A stretch of DNA of 64,000 nt, taken from positions 8,752,860 through 8,816,859 of the forward strand of contig OU452199.1 in assembly GCA_911728435.2 (NCBI GenBank), written 5' to 3'. Shown piece by piece: positions 27,201 through 39,200 of the stretch. The DNA is from Apoderus coryli. Taxonomy: Eukaryota; Arthropoda; Insecta; Coleoptera; Attelabidae. Below the pieces are notes generated by a model that was not told the origin of the DNA, made no database searches, and saw only the letters and a list, made by a program, of their open reading frames with translations. Every line of letters starts with the position of its first letter. Within the stretch, counting starts at the first letter, position 1. The position numbers and the translations under genes are program-made.

Positions 27201-30200
27201 AACTATAACATTAGTCGAATTCACGCCATGACCGATTATAACCGGTTATAAACGGTTTAACTTTTTGCATTCACGCGACCCCGGATATTGCAGGTTTCAC
27301 TATGATGACGTCACGAAAAAGCCCTTCATGAACAATATCATTAGCATTATTATAATAAACACAATGTCATTAGCTAATTTGCGCTTCATTTTTGAGGTAA
27401 CTAGGTTTGTTTTCACAGGCTTCTGAAATCGTCAGAAACAGTCTCTTTTCTGCGCAAATCATTTAAATCGCGTGTCAACAACGTTATGCGCAGAATTCAT
27501 ACTGTTTCTGGCAGTTTCGAAGCCTATGAAAACAAATCTAGTTACGTGAAAAATTAAACGCAAATTAGCTAATGACGATGTTGAGTTTCACGTTCCTTTT
27601 ACAAAAAAAAATGCAAGTAAGATTGCCGTAGGTGATCATGTCACATCATTGGTTTGCGCAGAATCCCGTCTGTTTCTGACGGTTTCGGACTCTTGTGAAA
27701 CCGCAAAGAAAATATAATGTCACAGCTAACATACACATGTTAGCTGTGATAATGTCATGAAGGTCTTTTTCGTGACGTCATAGTGAAACCGCCAATAATC
27801 GGGGTCGCGTGAATGCAAAAAGTTAAACCGGTTATAATCGGTCATGGCGTGAATTTGACTTATTATGTTTTAGTTTTTAGGAAATTGTGAACTGTCAAAT
27901 ATCTTTTGTATGTCAATGTAATTTATATGCACAAGTTACTTAATTGTTGATATTTTTTGCTAAGTAAAGATTTAAGATTTCGTTAATAATAAAATTCCTG
28001 CTTTGCAAAAACAAATTCCCAAAATATTTAACAGATTATAATGCAGGTTTATACCGTAAGATTATTAACCGTATTTTTTATTTGTTTCAATAAACACTAT
28101 CTATGATTTGTTTGTTTAAATTTTGTGATGAAAGTGATCGGCTTTAAGAGTCAATTTGAAGCACAACAATTTACGGTATAGGTATGTAATTTTAGATCTA
28201 CATGAAGACTATTGTCTATGAAACGGAGATTGGTGATAAATAGCAGTTACGTCTACAAATTGAGGGGCAGCTGATCGAATCCGCAATAATTCTCGTGTTT
28301 TTGCACGTATCCGAAGTTCAGTGATTAAGCGCGTAAATAAAGTGAAGTTAACAGTGGCCTCTTTGATCATTTGCTGTTGTAGTGCTTTGAAGTGCTAGTG
28401 TTATTTGCATTTGTGTGTTTTTTTTACCCTTTGGAGTTTTCCTGACGGAGGGGATCCACCTTGTCGTAGTCGTCGCGCTGAGTACCTGACATTAAACAAG
28501 AAGAGTGAACAAGGAAAACCAAGCGCTCTCCAGGAAGTTCAAAAATCATTCTATGGCATGTTAGACATATCCGAAAGGTAGGTGCTAACATAATATTTCG
28601 CATGATTGCAAGTCATAAAATCATCTAAGTACATTTTCTAAATAAATCATTTACTTTAAATGCTCGATACACTTGGCAACATGTCGCTGTATTATAACCT
28701 TTAAACTAATGTCTAATTTAAACTTCAGTTGGGCAGGTGGTCATAGGCGTCGTAAAAAGGGAGTTTAATATGATTTAAAAAAAAATATTTTCAGCCTTAA
28801 TATTTTTGAGGCGATTCTGTTAAATCTTATTTTTCTCTACCTCCAGTTAAAATTTTTGTACTGAGTGATAGTTCACCCTGTATATATATGTTTAAATTCT
28901 CAAACTTCATTTTATTAATATTGGGATTAGTTAAAAATACGTGATCAACACAGCAATAGGTTCAGTTTCAATTTAACCGCGATTACGCAAAGTTGCTTTG
29001 AAGGAGATGACAGGATCATCTGCCAAACGTTAGCTAGTATATAAATTTGACGCATGATTTATCTAAAAGAATTGGTTCTATAAGCTTAGCTGTCTGTTGA
29101 AGTTTCCTCGATAAAAAAAACACAAACTACGAATGATATAAAAATGTTGTATGACTGGCAGTTTTGACAAGATCCAAACATTGTTTAGAAACATGTTTTT
29201 AATTTTTCAATTTTTTTTTCAAAGTCTGCTTATTCTGTTTCATTTTTGTACCTCTCCGTTATTTATTTCAGCATGTATATCTCTTTCAAACAGACCTTGT
29301 TGAATGATACGTGTTGTTGTAATGTTTAGAAATGCATACCTATACCAAAGTTTTGAACAGAGTGCCTATTAAAATCTCCAATAATGAATTTTGGGATAAA
29401 AATCGTGTTTAATTAAAAACATGATGAAAACTTTTGTTAGCATTTCTCTATACCGGGTGGTGAATGGTCGGATGCACACCATATGAAATGCAATGAGAAA
29501 TCATAAACTCTTTAGTTCATGCTTCCCAAATTATTTTAGGTAGACTGTACAGGAACCGTTCTCAAAATTAAATTCTGTATCAGTTGAGACTATTTAAAAT
29601 TTCTATTGTTGTGCCATGAAAACTAATTTGGGCTGAGGAACTGTATGTTTCCCGGGGTTGATTGAATGAATTATGCAGCCTACAAAAATCAAAATGACCA
29701 AATTCGTCAATAAGAAAAAGTAGGTTAATAATAAACAAGATTTAATAATTAATTACAAACGCAGCAGCAAATGCTGAAATAAACTACCGTTTTGCGCTAA
29801 ACAATATAAATAATAATAATAATAATCTTTATTACAATTCTTACAAACAAACAACCCTATGACAAACTATATATAATAAGTACAATGACTTGTCAGCAGC
29901 TATTAGACGACGATACCCTGCATAACCATATCAAAATAAATACAAATCTCCGAACATCATTCGTGAATAATACAATTACCTAATGAAATATATTGATAAA
30001 TTTACAAAAATTAGTAGATTATAAAATTACTGGCGCTATACAACAGCCATTCATTCAAAAGCCGACCAAAGTATTTAAATTTAATCATACTCATGAGATC
30101 TTGAGGCAATGCGTTGAACACTCTAATCCCCACCTGATAGTAGGACCTCTGGCCTATACGCAACTGTGCCCTTGGTAGAAGCAGGTTCTTATTAAGTCTA

Positions 30201-33200
30201 AAACGAGTACTATATAGATGTTGTGGCGTTGTTGTCAATAAGCCACTTTTGTTAAGCGAGAGCAAGTTTTATAAAATAATTTGTCAACCGACAATATCTG
30301 TGTTTGTGAAAATAGCAGATCTGAGGGATACCGCATATCCAATTTGAAGATTACTTTTAATATTCTCTTTTGGATAACGATTAAAGGATTCAAAGTTGTT
30401 GAATATGCACCGCCCCATGCAATAATTCCGTAAGCCAACACCGACTGAACCAATGCAAAATAAATGTTTCTCATAGACCTCTCAGTCACAATCCTAGCCA
30501 TTTGTTTACACAGATAAATCCTAATCTATAATACACGTCTAACATTGGCAGGAATGCGAGGCGTAATTTTCACGCATTCTTGTCATAGGTAGACCGAATT
30601 TCTATTGTTGTGCTATGGAAACTAAATTGAGCTGACAGGCCTGTATGTTTCCTGGGGTTACATCAATTCAGCCTTTTTAAATGTCAAAATGACAAATTTT
30701 TTCAAATCATCTAAATCTAAATAGTCAATAAGAAAAACAGGTTAATAGTAAAGTAGGTTTAATAATTAATTACAAACGCTAAATTACAGCAAATGCGCAC
30801 CGAGAATACGGAGCGCTATATTCGCGAATTTTTGGCTGATGCGAGAGTTTAATGTCTGTAAATCTGGAAACCTTTCAGAAGTGTAAATTTCTCCTTCCTA
30901 GGGAGCTACTGCTGCTAGAGTTAAATATGCTATTCCAGCAAATCCAAAAACCTCCCTCGGTGAGATTTTCCTCATAGAAAAGGTCCAATAATATGAGAGA
31001 GTATTCTTACTCAAACATTAATTTTCTGGCGATACTGAGTCCGACTTTCAAAAACAATTCCATGCCATTTTGTTGACCAATCCTAAAACTTTGCACGTTT
31101 GGTTCATTATTTAGCGTTATGTAAACTTTTAAACCGTAATTGTCAACCGACAGTTTTACTTTTAATTTTTATTGGGAGTGAACCGTTAATTTTCAACGTG
31201 TGGATAGCTAGCGAGTGACCATTATTCTTCCTGTGCGCACATGACGTTGCTTTACTTCTTCTTCCATCGCGGGTGGCGAAGGCTCAGGGTTGCAAGTATC
31301 AAGTTTAATTAACTATTAACTTATTGAATAAAAGTAAGAGAGACTGGCACCAATGTATATCTCTTGACAAATCACAATACTAAGGGAGAAAATAATAGAC
31401 ATATATAGACAACACAATTATGTACATTAAAGGGAAAAGTCAACGGGGAGTGAACATTTTTGGCACATCTACACAAAGGTTGCTTTCCCAAATGTGGAAG
31501 AATGCCATTAAAAATATACTGAGACATATCATTATCAAGCCTGAAGAGTTCACGAAACCGAGTATCGTCTATTAAACGTCTCTATATTTTGATTTCAAAT
31601 TTCTTCTAACCTCTCTCTCTCTCTCTCTTCTCAAAGGCTTGGACCTTTGTGACAATAACTGGCAGCATGATTGATTGCTAAAGTGAATAAACTAACAATA
31701 AAATCACAGATTATTAAACGAGCAAATAAAATATATACAAATTTGTGGAGCAGACGCTTTTTATTATATGACTCATGGTTAACATGAACTATAATAACAA
31801 GGCATTCAATAAGTCTGTAGGATAAGTAATAAAAAAAAGTTTGACAAAATTCGATTTTATTATTCAACATAGTTGCAATTCAACGAGTATAGTGATTTTC
31901 CAACTATTCGATACCACTTTTATAGTACGATTTCTCTTTCTCGTCAAAATAAGCCTCAGTTTCAGCATCATTGGACTTAAATTTCTTTCCAGCAAGCATT
32001 CTCTTGAGATATAAAAACACGAAAAAGTCGTTGGATGCTAAATCTGGAGAATACGGTGGCTGGGTAAGCAATTCGAAGCCCAAGTCATTGAATTTTGCCA
32101 TAGTTTTCATCGATTTGTAAGACGGTGCATTGTCTTGGTGAACAACACTTTCTTCTTTTGCAAATGTGGCCGTTTCTTTGCGATTTCAGCTTTCAATCGA
32201 TCCAAAAGTGCACACTAATAGTCGCTGTTGATGGTGGTTCCTTTTTGGAGATAGCCGATGAATAATATTCCGTTCGCATCCCAAAATACAGACGCCATTC
32301 CCTTTCCGGCCGACTGTTACGTCATTGCTCGCTTTGGATTCGGTTTGTCGCTTGCTGTCTACTTAGCTGACTGTCTTTTGGATTCTGGTGTGTAAGAGTG
32401 AAGCTATGTTTCATCGATTGTCACATATCGATGATAGAATTCCATCTTATTGCGGTTTGACAGCGCCAAACACTCCTCTGAAGCATCAATTCGTTGTTGT
32501 TTATGGTCGACTGTGCGCTCACGCGGAATCCACTTCGCACAAAGCTTTCGCATACCCAAATGTTCGTGTAAAATGGTAAAAACACTACCATCTGATATCT
32601 TTACAATGTCAAGCTAGCTCGTGCACCTTCAATTTGCAATCGTTCATAACCAATGTGTTAACTTTTTTGACGTTTTCAGGAATAACAGCCTCATTTGGCG
32701 CTCTACATAATTTGTGCTGGTACGATCACGTTTAAATTCAGCAATTTTTTTTATCAGAAAGCAATGCTGTATCAAAACTGGAAATTGCTTCACACAAAAT
32801 TCTATAACTCACGAATCAATAGTCAGATTGCTGTAAAATTTATACACGTATCGTTTGAAGGTTAGTACTAAATAAAAATCATATGGAAAAAATTCTAGTA
32901 ACGCCATCTATGTGGCATCCTACGGACTTATTGAATGACCTAATATTTCTGTAATATAATAATAATAATAAATGACTTTATTGTAATTATATATTATATA
33001 AATACAATAGGCGAAGTTGAAGCTTATTGCTTCCTAACTTAACCACTTAGAAGTAATCGTCCAATGAAGAACAAAAAAGACAGACAAAAGGAAACCTTAC
33101 TTGAATAAATACAAAACATACCTTATTAAAACAACAACTTAATTTAGAGGACTATCCAAATTTTAAATTAAATCCAATACAAAATACAACTTGTTGAAAT

Positions 33201-36200
33201 AAAAAAATACAATAAAAAGCTTACTATAACCCACCTTGTTAATCTACTTAACCCTAAACAGATACCAATTACATTACTGACTTTAACAATTTCAAATTAA
33301 AGAATGGACAATATGACTGAGTGCGGCTCTAAATCTATGTCCTGATAGAAGCTTTACATCATTCGGCAGCTGATTATATACTTGTGCAATGCTATATGGA
33401 AATGACCATTCGTACATAAGCGATCGATGAGCAGGAGGCGTAATGGTTAATTTGTGTCTAATATTAATATCATGAGCTGTTCCTCTAAACTGAACTCTAG
33501 CAAATAAATACATCTACTCAATCAAACTTTATTAAAAAGCGTTAAGGAGTGAAATGTTCGCCTTTCGTTCATTTTAAGCCATCCTATCTCTCGAGTTTTG
33601 GCGGTAATACCGCGCTCACGCCCCCGAATGCCTGATATAAGACGAACACACGAGTTTTGCATTAGTTGGATACGGCGTTGATCTACTGTTAATAAACAAG
33701 GTCCATACACCACGTCGCAGAAATTAAAGTGTGACAACACCAATGAATCGCACAAAAGTTTCTTCACCTGAGTTGTTAAAAATTTTCGTTAGCCATAGAT
33801 CAACTTTAAGCTAGCAAATCCCCTCTTGACGCAACAACTAACATGCTTCTGAAATCTCAAACCAGTGTCAAGTGTAACGCCCAGATTCCTAGCCTCGTTG
33901 ACGCAGTCAAGTCGCTGGTTTTCGATACTAATATCAAGCAAATCACGAATTTGCTGCTGTAATTGTGGCTTACTAAAAAGCAGCAGTTGTGACTTACCAG
34001 GATTAATATCTAAGCAGTGGTCACGCGATGTCTTAACCAAGCTAACCAAATCAGCATTAATATCACTGACAGCCTGGACGACAGAACTCGGACAAAATGA
34101 CCTGTACACCTGCGTGTCATCCGCATATAAATGGACTGAACAGTGCTCCAGCTTTGTGACAAGCTGAGACGTATACAATGCAAACAAAATTGGTCCCAAA
34201 ATTGATATAATATGTAAAAATGCGAAACTGAAAAAGCACTAAAAAAAGAATTCCAAAAGGCCCTAACAATAACCAAATTCTTGTTAAAAGTTTTTAGGTC
34301 ATTTAATATTGTACCGAAACTTGCCGAAAAGTAGTCGACGGCAGCAAATAGTACCGTTTAAAGTGAGTGTTACTTTCTATAATAGAAATCAATATCGAAA
34401 TCGACAGATAGATTTCTATACAAGCACTGCAGGAAATCAAGAGTTTATGGTTTTCCATTGCATTTCCTATGGTGCGTCCGACCATTCACCACCCAGTATA
34501 TACATATGTGTTGATTTTTTCTCTTTTCCGCAAAAAAAAAAATGCCATAGTAGTATTCGCTTTGGCCGGCTTCCTCTATATACAATATTGGTGAGGGTGT
34601 TTGTCTCCCAACTATAACTGTAGTATTTTCCCCACAACTACGTGTATAGTGTGTATTTTTAGATTTGTTGGATGCATGGTGATATTTTACAATTATTCAA
34701 CTGGAGTGAACATGATAAATATTATTTTTCTATTTTTGCAATTGATATGTTTTTCGGAAAATCCATAGTTTTTCTCGATTGTATTGGGGTATTCTGTCAG
34801 TATTATGTGTAAATATTATTTTTCGGGCCGAAACAAAACGTATAGTTATATTTCAGTAGGTATTTAGCTAGTTCGAAATGTAAACTTTCTGTCAAAGCTA
34901 TGCGGTACTTAAAAGTACTCTAAAACTGTACTCTACGTACATTTTTGAAATAATTAGTACTCCGTCCAAAGTACATTTGATATGGTGTACTTTTATATAT
35001 GTTTCAACCGGCCGTACTTAGGGGTGTGCAGGTACAAATGCGGCCAACCCTAAGGGCGGCCGGAGGATATCTGACCAAAGCTGTTCCTGTTTTTAAATCA
35101 GGAGATAAGTGTGAGATAAGCAATTATCTCCCCGTGTCTATTCTGTCGAATTTCTCAAAGATATTTGAAACAATTTTATATGCGCGTATTTAGGTGTGTA
35201 ACGATATCTATGTGTTTCAACATGGATTTATCTATAGATCTACAATTACCAATCTTACACACATTACACAAGAGATATCGGAAACCTTGGATTGTGGTGG
35301 TCAAATGGATGTGGTATACACGGATTTTTCGAAGGCGTTTGACAGAATGGATCACGGTGTGTTGATTAACAAGTTAAATCAATTTGGGTTCTCGAATGCC
35401 TTGCTTAGACTAATAGTATCTTACTTGAGTGGCCGCAGTCAATTTGTTTATTATAGCCGACATACCTCCAAAGACTATACAATGACATCAGGGGTTCCGC
35501 AGGACTCCAATTTGGGTCCCCTGCTTTTTCTTTTATTTATCAATCACCTAGTCGAAACTATTCAGGCAGGAAAGCTTTTGTTTGCTGGTGATCTTAAAAT
35601 TTTTAAACCTATTACAACTAGGTTGGATTGCTTGGCGTTGCAGAGCGATCTTAATAACTTGTGCGACTGGTGTGACATAAACAAACTATCGCTAAATATA
35701 GCAAATTGTAAATGCGTCACTTACTCTCGGAAGAAGAAATTCATTGTTAATTTATACACACTGAACGGCATTTGTTTGTCCCGATCAGGCTTGGTTACTG
35801 ACCTCGGAGTGATGTTCGATTCGAGACTCACATTTAATGAGCACATTAAAAGCAGAATTCAGGAAGCAAGTCGTATGTATGGCTTCTTAGTGCGAAGTTG
35901 TAAGGGATTTGTGAGTGTCGATGCTCTTATTGCCCTTTATTTTGCCTATGTTCGCTCTAAATTAGAGTATGGATCTATCATTTGGTCCCCATTTTATTCA
36001 TATCATAAGCAGTCATTAGAAAAAATACAACGTAGATTTTTGAAATGTTTGGTCTGAAAGCAGGATAGCGCGTATCCAACTCAAGAATACGATCAGGGAC
36101 TTCTTTTAGCTCGATATTCAATGCAGAGTCTTGAACTTCGTCGTGTTTTGTCATCTTTAATGTTTTTGTATAATATTCTCCATAACAAGGTGGATTGTTC

Positions 36201-39200
36201 TTATGTTCTTTCAAAACTAAACTTTAATATTCCCAGAATTTCCACTAGAAACGATTGTTTGTTTAGATGTGAGCGTGCTAGGACTAATGTTCTCTTGAGA
36301 TCCCCACTCTATGTAATGACTGTTAAATTTAATGAATTAAGTCACTGTTTTGATATATTTTTTGATAGTGCTAGTAAATTAGAACGTGTTGTTCATGCTG
36401 TTTTGCAATTTTGATGTTCTTTTTTTTTAAATTATATCTAGAATTTAAGATATGAATGTAATAAAGTTTTTGTATCTAGGAATTGTCCTGTCAAGGGATT
36501 TTGTAAATCTGTTGGGCAATAAAGCTAGTATTATTATTATTATTAAAGCTTTGTCATCTATTTAGAAATGTCAATTAGCTAAAGAAATCGACGTATTTCC
36601 TCACATTCGTATGAGGCCTGAAATTGCTGTACAAAGCCGAACTCAGTATCGACAGAAAATATTATTGGGCCTTTTCTATGAGGAAATAAGCTCGGGAAGG
36701 TTTTTGCATGTGCTGCAAGAGCAAAGTTTACCAGCACTAGCAGAGGAAAGAGAAATTTACATTTCTGAAAGGTTTCCAGATTTACAGACATTAAAGACAC
36801 GTATCAACCACTTTTTATTTATATATTAGTTATCACTTAAAATATATCATTAACGCTTGCCTCCAACTCTTGGGGCTGCTTTCTGTATGTTCTTTGCAAT
36901 TTTATGTTTAGATGCAGGTTTCGTTTTAGCTAGTTGTGTAGTAGACTTTTTCTGTTCTTTAGCAGCCCTTATTGCAAGTTATCTCTGGGCTTTCCTAACG
37001 TCAGGACGTTGATTCCACTTAGCTAAAATATCGTTTAACGAACACCAACAATTGGCCTTTGATGTTTTTGAGTCCTACGTGTACCTTTCTTCGTGGTTTC
37101 CTCTTCCTGTCCTTTCTTGTGTTTACGAGTACGTCGATACAACACATTCCAAGTGACTTTGCGAGGATTACGACACATTAAGTGCGCCAGTTCACATTTT
37201 GAATTTAAGAATGTGAATGCCTTTCCATCAACTTTAACCATACCCTTCCCATGGCCAGGATATATTTTGTAACCACTGTACGCACAGACAAGCCGATCTT
37301 CATTTTGCCAAAGCCAAAATACAAGAGTATCCGTCAAAACTGGGCGAAAATAACGCCTCACATTCTCGCCGATGATATATTAGGATACTGTTTAGCACAA
37401 AACGGTGGTTTATCTAAGCATTGGCTGTAATTTAGCGTTTTCTACTTTATTATCAATTATTGATGCTGTTCTATGGTACATAATTTTTTTAACTACCGAA
37501 AACTGAAAAATATTTTAATCTCATCCGAAATAGAAATCAATTCTTTAAAGAAAAGTTCCTGTAGAGTTTACCTAAAATCATTTGGGAAGATTAACACAAG
37601 AATTTATGATTTCCTATGCTGCGTCCGACCATTCACCACCCGGTATAGAAACATGCAAACAACAGTTTTCATCATGTTTTTAATTAAATCCGATTTTTAT
37701 CCCAAAAATCATTATTGGGGATTTTAATTCGCACTCTGTTAAAAACTTTCGTCATTTTTTGATGAACAAACGCAAGAACAACGTGGTAAAAATATTTTGA
37801 GAAAATATAATATATAACCATAGTATCTATGGAATTTCAGCCCTAAAGAAAAAAATACGACTTTTTGAAAGCCCAATACTTTGAACAAAGTGATATTTAA
37901 AGTAGGCTTTGCGAACAGTCAAAAAATATCGAAAATTCAACGTTATCGCAGAGAAAATGTCGGAAAAAATAGTTTTTTAATGTAAATAAACAATGTTGAA
38001 TATTTGAAAGTTATTTGTAATTCTAAACATCTTTTCTTTATAACGATTTTCGATATTGTCAAAAATAAAGGTACTTTACTCTAGAGCAAAAATCATGTTT
38101 TCTGACAAACCTCGTATACGACTGATAAAATTTGATATCGCAAGGTTGCGTTTTAGATTTTGGAGCATGCAGAACTACACTACATTTTTTCGTCAAATTA
38201 TTAATATAAAAGTTTCCCATATATGCCGCCAACTTACACAGACACATTGTATATAATATTATTCAGATATCTATGCTATTCCTATAAAACTTGTAATAGT
38301 GTACAGGGTGTCCGTAAACGTAACGGAACGGACGATTATTTACAAAGTGGTAAAATTAAAACTGGATAAGGAGGCAAAAACCTGCATTTTCTCAAAAATT
38401 TTCTTATGTCTCGCCCCACATGTGGCACATTATTGTACTCAGAACGACAGCTTCAACTGATAATTTTTTACTAAATATAGTAACCAATCAAATTACTTAA
38501 TTTTAAGTCATGTGTCAAATTTCATCTAATCACCTCTGGATTACAGCGATAATACCCTACATGTGGTGTTTTCAGTTTGATGTTTTTTTATTAAAAATTA
38601 ATTAAACGTCAAACTGACAACTGGTTTAAAAATGTCGCGAAGATTTGGTATTGCATCTAACAATGCAATTAACGATATTATATCTAATAATATACCAAAC
38701 AATACAATCAAATCAGAAAAATATGTATGGAAAATATTTCTCGAGTTTTGTGCGACCAGAGAATACGAACTGAATGCTGAAACGAGTTTGCATAATTTGG
38801 CTAATATATTGGAAGATTATGCGGTAAATATGAGAAAAGCTGACGAAACTGAATATAAAGAAGCAACTGTAAAAACAATTTGGAATACTACGAGTACGCT
38901 ACTCCAGGAAAATACTTCAATGACGAGATGCAAGAAATGCAAAACGTAAAAGATTACAGCAGGATCCAAGCCAACGAAAATGCAGTTCATCAAATTTCAG
39001 TTCAAGTGATTTGGCGAGAATCAGACCAGAAGGTTTACAAAAAAAATGTTTACCATATTGTAGCTGTTGAGTTAGCTTGGCGAGGTGGTGAACCAGCTGA
39101 TTGCCTTATAGATTATTTCACGATTGAGAAAAATAATGATGGAACGCCAACCAACAGAATTGAATACAATCCAATATTCAGTAAAACATGCCAAGGAGGA

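Larger units (their letters stand above)
29336..37745. repeat. 8.4-kb inverted duplication framing a nest of insertions
   Basis: The left arm, about 29336-31030, is matched in inverted order by about 36560-37745. Shared landmarks from outside in are AACAGAGTGC, GGGATAAAAATCG, TTTAATTAAAAACATGATG, ATACCGGGTGGTGAATGGTC, ATTTTAGGTA, CTACCGTTTTGCGCTAAACA and AATGTCTGTAAATCTGGAAA. The left arm is interrupted by a LINE (29806-30510) and contains an internal duplication (29598-29775 and 30597-30795). The right arm is interrupted by an RpL24 retropseudogene. A third, partial copy of the GGTGGTGAATGGTCGG end lies at 34434-34500. The mariner and two LINEs occupy the centre. Confidence 0.75.

Noticed and set aside
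34309..34617. 102-codon plus-strand frame
   Set aside because: It overlaps a terminal copy of the GGTGGTGAATGGTCGG repeat and shows no domain.
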